From Acidimicrobiia bacterium (GTDB taxonomy: Bacteria > Actinomycetota > Acidimicrobiia > Acidimicrobiales > MedAcidi-G1), in NCBI GenBank assembly GCA_015658775.1, contig DQOF01000069.1, positions 1 through 34,364 of the forward strand: a DNA stretch of 34,364 nucleotides, read 5' to 3'. This document shows positions 8,070 through 16,622 of this stretch, one piece after another. The position numbers were made by a program, and so were the translations under genes. The stretch's first letter is position 1. Each line of letters opens with the position of its first letter. Below the pieces are notes generated by a model, which saw only the letters and a list, made by a program, of their open reading frames with translations, did not search any database and had not been told where the DNA came from.

Positions 8070-8873
8070 ATGGGCACAGTCATGGGGATCCTGAACGTGA
8101 CCCCCGATTCGTTCTCGGACGGCGGTCGCTTCCTCGACCACGTGGCCGCGCTCGAGCACGGCAGGCAGCTGATCGACGAGGGGGCGTCGATAGTCGACGT
8201 GGGAGGGGAGTCGACCAGGCCCGGCGCCGTCCCCGTGGGCGTGGACGAGGAGCTTGCACGCGTGCTGCCCGTGGTCGCCGGGCTGGCCGACGACGTCCGG
8301 GTCTCGATAGACACGCGGCACGAGGCCGTCGCCCGGGCGGCGGTGGCATCCGGGGCGTCGATGGTCAACGATGTGAGCGCCGGGTTGGGCGGGGTGGCGG
8401 CGGAGTTGGGCGTCGGATGGGTTGTGATGCACATGCTTGGTGATCCACGCACCATGCAGGACGAGCCGCGGTACGAAGACGTGGTTGCCGAGGTCCGGGA
8501 CTTCCTTGTCGGGCGGGCGGAGCGGGCAGCCGACCTCGGGGTCTCGGAGGTGTGGATCGACCCGGGAATCGGATTCGGCAAGGACACGGCCCACAACCTC
8601 GAGCTGCTGGCCCGGATCGACGAGCTGGTCGCCACGGGATGGCCGGTGGTGGTGGGGGTCAGCCGTAAGCGGTTCCTCGGCGTGCTGACGGCGGCCAGCG
8701 ATGCCGGGCCCGGTTCGGTACCCCACCACGACGGGAATGTCCGGGCGACTCCGGTGGACGACCGCCGGGAAGGCTCGGTGGCGGTCGCGGCCTGGGCTTA
8801 CTCGCGGGGAGTGGGGATGGTGAGGGCCCACGACGTGAGGGCGACGGTCCGGGCAGCACGGGTGGTCGCGTGA
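8070..8873 (+). CDS. folP: dihydropteroate synthase
   Basis: A 267-residue TIM-barrel enzyme condensing dihydropterin pyrophosphate with p-aminobenzoate; it is the sulfonamide target. All signatures are present: MGILNVTPDSFSDGGRF at the start, IVDVGGESTRPGA, SIDTRHEAVARAA, MVNDVSAGL, MHMLGDPRTMQ, WIDPGIGFGKD, VGVSRKRFLG and a closing VRAHDVRATVRAARV. ATG 8070 gives a compact N-terminus starting three codons before the usual MGILN; an ATG at 8082 is a second option. The C-terminal third carries a short polar insertion (about residues 210-225) before the last helix. Confidence 0.95.
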   Translation: MGTVMGILNVTPDSFSDGGRFLDHVAALEHGRQLIDEGASIVDVGGESTRPGAVPVGVDEELARVLPVVAGLADDVRVSIDTRHEAVARAAVASGASMVNDVSAGLGGVAAELGVGWVVMHMLGDPRTMQDEPRYEDVVAEVRDFLVGRAERAADLGVSEVWIDPGIGFGKDTAHNLELLARIDELVATGWPVVVGVSRKRFLGVLTAASDAGPGSVPHHDGNVRATPVDDRREGSVAVAAWAYSRGVGMVRAHDVRATVRAARVVA

Positions 8874-8943
8874 TCGGCAGCCGGGCGAGCATGTACGCGG
8901 ACCATCGTGCAGGGACCCGCGCTGCAGGCCCCGAGGAGGATCG

Positions 8944-9456
8944 ATGAGGGGAAAGTGGGCCAGGGGCATCGTGCCCAGTGGCTTCGCCTGGATCATCAAG
9001 GACCAGTTGGCGGTCTGCGAGCGCCCCGGCGGCTTCGGTTCCAGCCATCGCCGCGTGCGTCGCCAGGAGGAGATCATCTGGATCCGCGAGAACGACTTCG
9101 ACACCGTCGTCTCGCTCCTCGTCAGCGAGCACAACCTGCACAACTACGAGGACCTGGGCGTCGGATGGGCCCAGGTGCCGTTCAGGGGTGCCGACGACGG
9201 AATCGAGCGGGTGGTCGAGGTATTCGAGCGGTTCCGAGAACTGACCAGCGACGGTGCCCGCATAATCGTGCACCGCGACGAGTTGAACGACGTCGTGGGT
9301 GGCCTGATGGCCGGCTACCTGCTGTGGCTGGGCCTGGTGCCCACCGGTCCCAGGGCGATCTCGATCACAGAGCGGCTTCTCACACGACCACTCGGCAATC
9401 CCGGACGGCGGATCGTGGCGCTGGTGGTCGACGACGGACTGGAGGCCCCTTCATGA
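8944..9456 (+). CDS. degenerate dual-specificity-phosphatase-like protein in the folate operon
   Basis: A 170-residue protein whose layout follows small dual-specificity phosphatases: a strand/turn SGFAWIIKDQLAVCERPGG, then FDTVVSLLVSE, then GWAQVPF, then helix VVEVFERFRELTSDGARIIVH, then a long GLMAGYLLWLGL helix. At the signature loop, where active enzymes have HCxxGxxR, it reads VHRDELNDV: the catalytic Cys is R111 and the phosphate-binding Arg is V117. It is therefore predicted inactive as a phosphatase and may bind ligand or protein. A clear GAGGAGG sits 4 bases before ATG 8944. Its stop overlaps folB (ATGA at 9453-9456), so it is a built-in member of the operon. The fold assignment is my inference. 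Confidence 0.7.
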   Translation: MRGKWARGIVPSGFAWIIKDQLAVCERPGGFGSSHRRVRRQEEIIWIRENDFDTVVSLLVSEHNLHNYEDLGVGWAQVPFRGADDGIERVVEVFERFRELTSDGARIIVHRDELNDVVGGLMAGYLLWLGLVPTGPRAISITERLLTRPLGNPGRRIVALVVDDGLEAPS

Positions 9457-9842
9457 GCGACGTGTCCATGCGTGACCTTCCCCCCGGCGACCGCATCGAG
9501 CTCCGGGGCCTCCGGGTACGTGCGGTCTGTGGCGTGCTGCCCGAGGAGAGGGAGCGCTCCCAGCCCTTCGAGTTCGACATCGACGTGTACACCGACCTCG
9601 CCGACGCGGCAGCCAGCGACGACCTGGCCGACACCGTCGACTACGGCACGCTCTGCGCCCTCGTGGCCGGCATCGCCGACAATGAGAGGTTCGAGCTGCT
9701 CGAGCGGTTCGCAGGCCGTGTCGCAGAAGCCCTGCTGGCGGCAGGCCCCGTCGACGCGGTGACCGTCGTGGTCCGAAAGCTCCGCCCTCCTGTGCCGGAG
9801 GACCTCGACACCAGCGGCGTCCGGATCCATCGCACGAGATGA
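9453..9842 (+). CDS. folB: dihydroneopterin aldolase
   Basis: A 129-residue enzyme cleaving dihydroneopterin to 6-hydroxymethyl-dihydropterin and glycolaldehyde. Features seen: IELRGLRVRAVCGVLPEERE (early active-site region), VDYGTLCALVAGI, the ELLERFAGRVAEALL helix and the conserved lysine in VRKLRPPVPEDL (about residue 110). The N-terminus has about 15 extra residues before the first strand. Both ends are 4-base overlaps, with the phosphatase-like gene (9453-9456) and with folK (9839-9842), a tightly coupled translational unit. Confidence 0.93.
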   Translation: MSDVSMRDLPPGDRIELRGLRVRAVCGVLPEERERSQPFEFDIDVYTDLADAAASDDLADTVDYGTLCALVAGIADNERFELLERFAGRVAEALLAAGPVDAVTVVVRKLRPPVPEDLDTSGVRIHRTR

Positions 9843-10342
9843 CCCACCGGAACCGTTACCCCGTTCCCCGGATGGCCCGGCGGGCGTTGCTGGGCATCGG
9901 ATCCAACTCGGGGGACCGCTGGTCCCACCTGCGTGGGGCCGTGGAGGGGCTGCCCGACGTGGTTGAGGTGTCACCGGTGTACGAGACGGCCCCCGTCGGC
10001 GGGCCCGACCAGGATCCGTACCTGAACTGCGTGGTGCGCCTTGAGACGGACCTGTCGGCACGCGGCCTGCTGGACGCGTGCCTGGAGCGGGAGGTCGCGG
10101 CGGGACGGGTCCGCGACGTCCGGTGGGGCCCGCGCACCCTCGACGTGGACGTGCTCTGGATAGACGGTGAGACCGTCGACGAGGCGGACCTGACCGTGCC
10201 ACACCCGCGCATGTTCGAGCGGGCGTTCGTACTGGTGCCGCTGCGTGACGTGGCGCCCGACCTGGTGCCGGCGATTCCCGACGATTCCGGAGCCGACGAG
10301 GTGGCGCTTGTCGGGTCGCTGGCGGGTTCCGGTGGATCCTGA
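9839..10342 (+). CDS. folK: 2-amino-4-hydroxy-6-hydroxymethyldihydropteridine pyrophosphokinase (HPPK)
   Basis: A 167-residue kinase transferring pyrophosphate from ATP to hydroxymethyl-dihydropterin, giving the FolP substrate. Signatures: LGIGSNSGDR (about 16-25), SPVYETAPVGGPDQDPYLN, the Mg-binding RWGPRTLDVDVLWIDG and PHPRMFERAFVLVPL. The C-terminus ends in a short Gly/Ser tail (SLAGSGGS). The start ATG 9839 overlaps the folB stop; an in-frame ATG 12 codons in (MARRALLGIG) would give a more compact N-terminus but lacks the overlap. Confidence 0.95.
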   Translation: MTHRNRYPVPRMARRALLGIGSNSGDRWSHLRGAVEGLPDVVEVSPVYETAPVGGPDQDPYLNCVVRLETDLSARGLLDACLEREVAAGRVRDVRWGPRTLDVDVLWIDGETVDEADLTVPHPRMFERAFVLVPLRDVAPDLVPAIPDDSGADEVALVGSLAGSGGS

Positions 10343-10349
10343 GGCTGAG

Positions 10350-11069
10350 ATGGGCCGAATGCGGATCATCGGACCCGGTAGGGCCGGCACGGCCCTGGCG
10401 GGCGCCATGGCCGCCAGTGGCTGGACCGTCGACGGGCTGCTCGGTCGCGGTGACGACCAGGCCGCGGCCGCGGCCGGAGTGGACCTGCTGGTCATCGCCA
10501 CCCCCGACGGTGCGGTGGCCGCCACGGCTGCTGCCGTGGTGCCTGTCGCCACGACGGTGGTGGCGCACCTGTCGGGAGCGCTGGGGCTCGACGCCCTGGC
10601 TCCCCACGTGCGGCGCGCCTGTCTGCACCCGCTCGTGTCCCTGCCGGCTGGTCCCGGTGGAGCCGAGCGACTGCTGGGGGGCGCCTGGTTCGCCGTCACC
10701 GGCGATTCCCTCGTCGGGGAGGTGGTCGGGTCACTGGGCGGTCGTCCCGTGACAGTCGCAGCGGACGACCGGGTCGCCTATCACGCCGCCGCCGTGGTGG
10801 CGTCCAACCACCTGGTCGCCCTGTTGGGCCAGGTGGAGCGGATAGCCGCGCCCCTCGGCGTGCCCCTGGAGGCCTTCCTGGACCTGGCCGCGGGTTCCCT
10901 GCGGAACGTCCGCGAGCTGGGGCCCGCCGACGCCCTGACCGGCCCTGCGGCCCGCGGCGACGAGGCCACGATCGACGCACATCTGGCCGCGCTCGATCCC
11001 GCTGAGCGGTCCGCCTACGAGGTACTGGCCGAGCAGGCGAGGCGACTGGCGGGAAGGCCGGGTCGGTGA
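10350..11069 (+). CDS. Rossmann-fold protein with DUF2520 domain, panC partner
   Basis: A 239-residue two-domain protein. Residues 1-120 form a short Rossmann half with RIIGPGRAGTALAGAMAASG as the dinucleotide-binding loop and a HLSGALG strand; residues 120-239 match the helical DUF2520 domain (AADDRVAYHAAAVVASNHLVALL, PLEAFLDLAAGSLRNV). The architecture resembles 6-phosphogluconate-dehydrogenase-like reductases and ketopantoate reductase. The gene sits just upstream of panC in many Actinomycetota, so a role in pantothenate supply is plausible but unproven. Start: ATG 10350 after GAGG (10341-10344); GTG 10332 overlapping folK and ATG 10359 are alternatives. Its stop overlaps panC (GTGA at 11066-11069). 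Confidence 0.85.
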   Translation: MGRMRIIGPGRAGTALAGAMAASGWTVDGLLGRGDDQAAAAAGVDLLVIATPDGAVAATAAAVVPVATTVVAHLSGALGLDALAPHVRRACLHPLVSLPAGPGGAERLLGGAWFAVTGDSLVGEVVGSLGGRPVTVAADDRVAYHAAAVVASNHLVALLGQVERIAAPLGVPLEAFLDLAAGSLRNVRELGPADALTGPAARGDEATIDAHLAALDPAERSAYEVLAEQARRLAGRPGR

Positions 11070-11932
11070 CGGGCGCAGAGGTCGTGGCCACCGTGGCAGA
11101 TCTCAGGAGTCGGATGGACGGGGAACGCGCAGCCGGCCGATCCGTCGGGCTGGTACCCACCATGGGCTTCCTGCACGAGGGCCACGCCTCCCTGGTCGAT
11201 GCCGCCGTCGCCGACAATGACGTGACCGTCGTGTCGATCTTCGTCAACCCCCTGCAGTTCGCCCCGGGCGAGGACCTCGCCGACTACCCGCGGGACCTGG
11301 CCGCAGACCTGGAGGTGTGCGCGCTGCACGGTGCCGACCTGGTGTTCCATCCGACGGTGGACGAGATGTACCCGGAGGCCGGCATGTCGGCGGTGGAGGT
11401 CGGCGAGGTGGCCCGGCCCCTGGAGGGCGCCAGCAGGCCGACCCACTTCCCGGGTGTGGCGGCTGCCGCCGCCAGGCTGTTCGGGATCCTGGGGGCCTGC
11501 AGCGCGTACTTCGGCGAGAAGGACTTCCAGCAGTTGGCGGTCGTGCGGCGGATGGTGGCCGACCTGTCCATGCCCGTCGAGGTGGTCGGGTGCCCGATAG
11601 TGCGCGAGGTGGACGGACTCGCCCTGTCCAGCCGCAACGTCTACCTGACCGCCGCCGAGCGGGCCGAGGCGCCCGTGCTCCACCGTGCCCTCAGGGCCGG
11701 GGCGGCGGTCGTCTCGGCGGGCGAGCGTGACCCTGCGGCGGTCGTGTCGCTGATGGCAGGGTTGATAGGGCGGGCGGTGACGGCGGAACTCGACTACGCC
11801 GCCGTGGTCCGGCCTGACACGTTCGCCACCCCGTCCCTCCTGGGTGGCCCCGGACACGAGGTGCGCCTGTTGGTCGCCTGCCGGTTCGGCCGGGCCCGGC
11901 TAATCGACAACATGGCAGCGGTGTCTCCGTGA
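11066..11932 (+). CDS. panC: pantothenate synthetase (pantoate-beta-alanine ligase)
   Basis: A 288-residue ATP-dependent ligase joining pantoate and beta-alanine. Nucleotidyltransferase motifs: VPTMGFLHEGH (about 30-40, HIGH-like), VNPLQF, FGEKDFQQL (about 150-158) and the KMSKS-equivalent LSSRNVYL (about 188-195). Length matches the family. It starts at a GTG inside the GTGA overlap with the DUF2520 gene and ends in another GTGA overlap with nadB. The beta-alanine-forming panD, which follows panC in many relatives, is not present here, so beta-alanine must come from elsewhere in the genome. Confidence 0.95.
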   Translation: MTGAEVVATVADLRSRMDGERAAGRSVGLVPTMGFLHEGHASLVDAAVADNDVTVVSIFVNPLQFAPGEDLADYPRDLAADLEVCALHGADLVFHPTVDEMYPEAGMSAVEVGEVARPLEGASRPTHFPGVAAAAARLFGILGACSAYFGEKDFQQLAVVRRMVADLSMPVEVVGCPIVREVDGLALSSRNVYLTAAERAEAPVLHRALRAGAAVVSAGERDPAAVVSLMAGLIGRAVTAELDYAAVVRPDTFATPSLLGGPGHEVRLLVACRFGRARLIDNMAAVSP

Positions 11933-14058
11933 GCACGTCGGCAGACACGCCGCACCTGGACCTGCTGGTGGTCGGCAGCGGTGTTGCGGGGTTGTCGGCT
12001 GCCGTGCGCGCCGCCGAACACGGGCTGAGCGTCGGGGTGCTCACCAAGGGGATGCTGGAGCAGGCCACCACCCGGTGGGCGCAGGGCGGCATAGCGGCGG
12101 TGGTCGGCGGCGACCCGGACTCCACGGACATCCACATGGCCGACACGCTGGCGGCCGGCGTGGGGCTGTGTGACGAGACGGCGGTCCGGGTGCTGGTCGA
12201 CGAGGGGCCCAAGAGGGTCATGGAGCTGATCGCCCTGGGCGCGGTGTTCGACCGGGACGAGGCGGGCGCCCTGGCCCTGGCCCGTGAGGGTGGGCACTCC
12301 GCCGCGCGGGTGGTCCATGCGGGTGGTGCCGCCACCGGCGTCGAGGTCGAGCGGGCGCTGGTGGCTGCGGTACGTTCCACGGCGGCGGTCCTGCTGGAAC
12401 GCTGGTTCGCCATCGACCTCCTGGTCGACGGATCCTGCCGGGGCGTGTCGGCCGTCGACGGAGCCGGCGTGGTGCGCACGGTCACCGCCGACCATGTGCT
12501 GATGGCCGCCGGGGGCGCCGGCCAGATGTTCGCCGTCACGACGAACCCGCTCGAGGCGACCGGCGACGGGGTGGCCATGGGACTTCGTGCGGGCGTGGCC
12601 GTCGCCGACCTGGAATTCGTCCAGTTCCATCCCACCGCACTGCACCACCCGCTGATGCCCCGGCCGCTCCTCTCCGAGGCCCTGCGGGGGCACGGTGCGC
12701 TGCTACGGGACCGTGCGGGTGGGCGTTTCGTGGACGAGCTGTCACCGCGTGACGTGGTCTCACGGGCGATGACGAGGAGGATGCTGGAGCAGGGCGCCGA
12801 CCACCTCTGGCTGGATGCCACCGGCCTTGAGGCGTTCGCCGTCAGGTTCCCCACCATCGCCGCCGCCCTCGACGGGGTGGGGCTGGATCCCGGTGCCGAC
12901 TGGCTGCCCATAGCGCCTGCGGCCCACTACCTCTGCGGTGGCATCCTGACCGACCTGGATGGAGCCACGACGTTGCCCGGCCTCTGGGCGGCCGGCGAGG
13001 TTGCGTGTGCGGGCATCCACGGCGCCAACAGGCTGGCATCCAACTCCCTCCTCGACGGGATGGTGTTCGGAGCACGGGTCATAGAGGCCGTGGCAGCCGG
13101 CAGAAGGGGGCCGTCCCCGACGGGAGCGATGGAAGCCGTGGCGGGCCTCGTCGGTGGTCCGCCCCCTCCGAGCCCACCGCCGGGGTACGCGACCACGGGC
13201 GGTGGAATCGCCGCTGAGCGCCTGGTCGTCGACCTGCCTGCCGTCGGGGGCGGCGACGGGGACCCGGCAGAGGTGAGGGCCGACCTCCAGCAGGTCATGA
13301 CGAGGGAGGCCGGTGTGGTCAGGACCGGCGAATCCCTCGCCGCCTGGTCGTCTGCTGACGATGTCGAGGCGCCGACAAGGTTGGAGGGGGCCCCACAGCG
13401 GGGCAGGCTGGGAGGGCGTGGACGAGCACACCCCCACTTCAGGGCCCATCGGCGGCCCCTCTGCCGATGCGCTGTTCGCAGCGCCGGCGCACGAGGTGCG
13501 CGCTGCCGTGGGTCGGGCCCTGGCCGAGGACCTGACCCCGCTGGGCGACCTGACCGCTTCGCTGGTGGCCCCCGACGCCGTCGCCGTGAGAGCACTCGTC
13601 GCCTGCCGGAGCGGCGTGCTTGCCGGCTCGGTCTGTGCGACAGAGGCCTTCCTGCAGGTCGAACCGACGATCCGGCTGGGCTGGCGGAAGACCGACGGAG
13701 ACCGCCTGGAGCCCGGCGACTTGATCGCGGCCATCAGCGGCCCGCTGGCGCCCCTGCTGACGGCCGAGCGCACCGCCCTCAACTTCCTCGGGCACCTGTC
13801 GGGCATCGCCACCATGGTCGCCAGGTGGGTCGAGGTCGCCGACGGGGGCGCCGTGGTGTGGGACACACGCAAGACCACGCCGGGCCTGCGGGCACTCGAG
13901 AAGGCGGCGGTGCGGGCCGGTGGCGGTGCGAACCACCGGGCCAACCTGAGCGACTGGATCATGCTCAAGGACAACCACCTCACCGGTACAGACATAGCGG
14001 TCGCCGTGAAGTCGGCCCACTCCCGTTGGCCCGGCCGCACGGTCCACGTCGAGTGTGA
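11929..14058 (+). pseudogene. nadB: L-aspartate oxidase lacking its normal C-terminal domain
   Basis: The first roughly 470 residues are a good NadB: FAD-binding VVGSGVAGLSAAVRAAE, ATTRWAQGGIAAVV, AREGGHSAARVVHAGG (substrate-site His region), EFVQFHPTAL, LSPRDVVSRAM, GAHYxCGG-equivalent PAAHYLCGGI, and GANRLASNSLLDGMV with the catalytic Arg. These suggest the flavin and active-site core is intact. From about 13335 the expected helical tail (ELxNLL..., ESRGxH) is missing, and the frame runs on without a stop to 14058, reading nadC sequence in the wrong frame. The original gene would have ended before about 13440. Either a frame-changing deletion has truncated nadB or the assembly is wrong here; function is uncertain. 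Starts at a GTG overlapping panC. Confidence 0.75.
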
Positions 14059-14335
14059 CGACCTGGAGCAGGTCCGCGAGTGCCTGCGGGCCGGGGCCGA
14101 CGCCATCCTGCTCGACGACATGACCCCCGCAGAGGTGCGTACCTGTGTCGCAGAGGCCGACAGTTGGAAGGCCGAGCACGGTCGACGGCCGCTGCTGGAG
14201 GCCTCCGGAGGGATAACGCTCGACATCCTGGCCGACTACGCGACCACAGGCGTCGACTGCATCTCGAGCGGTGCCCTCACCAACGCCTCTCCGGCGCTGG
14301 ACATCGGGCTGGACCTGGAAGGTTCGGATCGATGA
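13418..14335 (+). CDS. nadC: nicotinate-nucleotide pyrophosphorylase (quinolinate phosphoribosyltransferase)
   Basis: A 305-residue enzyme forming nicotinate mononucleotide from quinolinate and PRPP in de novo NAD synthesis. Signatures: AEDLTPLGDLTASLV, ERTALNFLGHLSGIATM, WDTRKTTPGLRALEKAAV, GGGANHRANLSDWIMLKDNHL, VECDDLEQV, ADAILLDDM and LEASGGITLDIL with SSGALTNASP. The protein is complete. The start is uncertain: GTG 13418 is used because it fits family length, but the upstream frame stays open to 13313 (ATG 13361 is possible). The whole gene lies under the out-of-frame nadB extension. Its stop (TGA 14333-14335) overlaps a 10-codon mini-ORF that leads to coaX. Confidence 0.92.
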   Translation: MDEHTPTSGPIGGPSADALFAAPAHEVRAAVGRALAEDLTPLGDLTASLVAPDAVAVRALVACRSGVLAGSVCATEAFLQVEPTIRLGWRKTDGDRLEPGDLIAAISGPLAPLLTAERTALNFLGHLSGIATMVARWVEVADGGAVVWDTRKTTPGLRALEKAAVRAGGGANHRANLSDWIMLKDNHLTGTDIAVAVKSAHSRWPGRTVHVECDDLEQVRECLRAGADAILLDDMTPAEVRTCVAEADSWKAEHGRRPLLEASGGITLDILADYATTGVDCISSGALTNASPALDIGLDLEGSDR

Positions 14336-14364
14336 CCGCCGGTGCGGGCGGAGGACCCACCTGA
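14332..14364 (+). CDS. 10-codon mini-ORF linking nadC and coaX
   Basis: ATG at 14332 lies in an ATGA overlap with the nadC stop, codes for MTAGAGGGPT and ends in a TGATG overlap with coaX ATG 14364. It contains the GGAGG (14350-14354) that probably serves coaX. Nothing suggests a functional peptide. It may carry ribosomes from nadC to coaX, or be chance. Confidence 0.3.
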   Translation: MTAGAGGGPT

Positions 14365-15152
14365 TGCTGTTGACGATCGACGTGGGCAACACCCAGACCG
14401 TCATAGGGCTCTACGAGGACGGCCACCCGGGCTCCACCGCCGACTCCGGACTGCTCGAACACTGGCGCATCGGTACCGACGCGGACCGGACGGCCGACGA
14501 GCACGCCGTCATCGTCGTCAACCTGTTGCAGTCGGCCGGCTACGACCTGGATGTGGAGGGCGTCGCCGTGTGCTCGGGTGTTCCACGGGTCCTCGCCAGC
14601 CTGCGCGACATGGTCGCCCGCTACACCGACGTCGACCCGGTGGTCATAGAGCCCGGCGTCCGGACAGGCATGCCGATCCTCTACGACAACCCCAAGGAGG
14701 TCGGTGCCGACCGCATAGCCAACGCCGTGGGCGCCTTCAACCTCTATGGCGGGCCGACCGTGGTCGTCGACTTCGGGACCGGCAACAACTTCGACGTCAT
14801 CTCGGCCGGTGGGGAGTTCGTGGGCGGCGCCATCGCCCCGGGGATCGAGGTCAGCCTCGACGCCCTGTTCGGGCGTGCCGCGGCCCTCGGGGCCGTCGAG
14901 TTCGTCGAGCCGCGCAGCGTCATCGGCAAGAGCACCGTCGAGTCCCTGCAGTCGGGCGCCGTGTACGGCTTCGCGGCCCAGATCGACGGGATGATCGAGC
15001 GATTCCGGGCCGAGCTGGGCGACTGCACCGTGATCGCCACCGGGGGCCTTGCCCATCTGGTGGCGCCGGTAGCCGCGTCGATCCAGTTCGTCGAGCCGTA
15101 CCTCACCCTCCACGGGTTGCGGCTGGTCTACGCCCTCAACCGGGAGCGCTGA
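14364..15152 (+). CDS. coaX: type III pantothenate kinase
   Basis: A 262-residue ASKHA-fold kinase phosphorylating pantothenate, the first committed step to CoA; it is insensitive to CoA feedback and needs a monovalent cation. Motifs: LTIDVGNTQTVIGLYE (phosphate 1 loop, residues 3-18), GADRIANAVGA (about 114-124), VVVDFGTGNNFDV (catalytic Asp region; most homologues read DFGTATTFD), GGAIAPGIEVSLDALFGRA and ATGGLAHL (phosphate 2). GGAGG at 14350-14354 precedes ATG 14364 by 9 bases. Only 5 bases separate its stop from lysS. Confidence 0.94.
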   Translation: MLLTIDVGNTQTVIGLYEDGHPGSTADSGLLEHWRIGTDADRTADEHAVIVVNLLQSAGYDLDVEGVAVCSGVPRVLASLRDMVARYTDVDPVVIEPGVRTGMPILYDNPKEVGADRIANAVGAFNLYGGPTVVVDFGTGNNFDVISAGGEFVGGAIAPGIEVSLDALFGRAAALGAVEFVEPRSVIGKSTVESLQSGAVYGFAAQIDGMIERFRAELGDCTVIATGGLAHLVAPVAASIQFVEPYLTLHGLRLVYALNRER

Positions 15153-15157
15153 GCAGG

Positions 15158-16579
15158 ATGAGCGGCCCAGACGACGACACGACGCCGTACCGCTTCGAAC
15201 CGACCACGACGGCTGCCGCCCTGCACGATGAATACGGCGGGCTGGACGACGGCGCGGAGACGGGGGTCGAGGTCACGATCGCCGGCCGGCTCATGCTGCG
15301 GCGGGACCAGGGCAGGCTGGCCTTTGGCGTTCTGCAGGACTCCACCGGCCGGATCCAGTTGTTCGCGGCCGAGGCCACCACCCCGGACTTCGAGGGGTTC
15401 ACCGGCCTGCACCTCGGCGACTGGGTCGGGGTGACCGGCGAGGTCATCAGGACGCGCCGCGGCGAGTTGTCGGTCAGGGTCGGTTCGTGGGTCCGCCTGG
15501 CCGAGGCCCGCAGGCCGTTCCCCGACAAGTGGCACGGCATAACCGACCCCGACACCCGGTACCGGCAGCGCTACGTGGACCTGTGGGTCACGGACGACGC
15601 CAGAAGGCTGTTCGTCCTGCGGAGTAGGGCCCTGTCCCTGATCCGCCGTTGGCTGGAGGAACGCGGCTTCATCGAGGTAGAGACGCCGGTCTTCCACCCC
15701 ATTCCCGGCGGTGCCGCCGCCCGGCCGTTCACCACCCACCACAACGCCCTGGACCTCGAGGTGTACCTCCGCATAGCCCCCGAGCTGTACCTGAAGAGGC
15801 TGACCGTCGGCGGGTTCGAGCGGGTGTTCGAGATCGCCCGCGTGTTCCGCAACGAGGGGCTGTCGACCCGACACAATCCCGAGTTCACGATGCTCGAGCT
15901 GTACCAGGCCTATGCCGACTACGGAGACATCATGGTGCTGGTGGAGGAACTGGTCGCCCACCTGGCCGTGGAGCTGCTCGGCACCACGAGCCTCGCCTAT
16001 GACGGCCGCGACATGGACCTGTCCACACCCTGGCGGCGTGCGTCCCTGCTGGAACTGCTCGAGGAGCACGGTGGGCTGAGGGTCGACCTGGACACGCCCC
16101 GCGAGGACCTGGTGAGGTACTGCGAGGAACGCGACATCACCGTGGAGGACCACCACGGCCCGGGCAAGTTGATCCTGGAGCTCTACGAGAAGACCACCGA
16201 GCCTGAGTTGTGGGGGCCGATCTTCGTGACCGACTACCCGAAGGAGGTGTCGCCGCTGGCGCGCGACCATCGCAGCCTCCCCGGGTTCGTGGAGAGGTTC
16301 GAGGGCATCGTGGCCGGCCGTGAGCTGTGCAACGCCTTCACCGAGTTGCTGGACCCCGACGAGCAGCGGGCACGCTTCGGCGCCCAGGAGGCCGACAGGG
16401 CCGCCGGGGACGACGAGGCCATGGTCGTGGACGAGGACTACCTGCGCGCCCTCGAGTACGGCCTGCCGCCGACGGGTGGTCTCGGGATCGGCATAGACCG
16501 GCTGATCATGCTGCTCGGCGACACGCAGGCGATCCGCGACGTGATCCTGTTTCCGACGATGCGGCCCGAGCAGGGCTGA
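15158..16579 (+). CDS. lysS: lysyl-tRNA synthetase, class II
   Basis: A 473-residue class IIb synthetase. The N-terminal OB-fold anticodon domain (VTIAGRLMLRRDQGRLAFGVLQD and following, residues 40-125) is followed by the catalytic core: motif 1 around RRWLEERGFIEVETPVF, motif 2 FEIARVFRNEGLSTRHNPEFTMLE and motif 3 GLGIGIDRLIMLL. It is slightly shorter than the E. coli enzyme but has all motifs. It ends the long metabolic cluster, as in mycobacteria, where lysS lies between coaX and clpC. The upstream Shine-Dalgarno sequence is weak (GGGAG 11 bases away), so read-through coupling from coaX is likely. Confidence 0.96.
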   Translation: MSGPDDDTTPYRFEPTTTAAALHDEYGGLDDGAETGVEVTIAGRLMLRRDQGRLAFGVLQDSTGRIQLFAAEATTPDFEGFTGLHLGDWVGVTGEVIRTRRGELSVRVGSWVRLAEARRPFPDKWHGITDPDTRYRQRYVDLWVTDDARRLFVLRSRALSLIRRWLEERGFIEVETPVFHPIPGGAAARPFTTHHNALDLEVYLRIAPELYLKRLTVGGFERVFEIARVFRNEGLSTRHNPEFTMLELYQAYADYGDIMVLVEELVAHLAVELLGTTSLAYDGRDMDLSTPWRRASLLELLEEHGGLRVDLDTPREDLVRYCEERDITVEDHHGPGKLILELYEKTTEPELWGPIFVTDYPKEVSPLARDHRSLPGFVERFEGIVAGRELCNAFTELLDPDEQRARFGAQEADRAAGDDEAMVVDEDYLRALEYGLPPTGGLGIGIDRLIMLLGDTQAIRDVILFPTMRPEQG

Positions 16580-16622
16580 AGGGGCACCCCGGGGGTCGGC
16601 TGGTCGGGGCCAGGGCCCGGGT

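Noticed and set aside
13440-14058. C-terminal extension of nadB as a real domain
   Set aside because: This part is the wrong-frame reading of nadC; it is Arg/Gly/Pro-rich and matches no protein.
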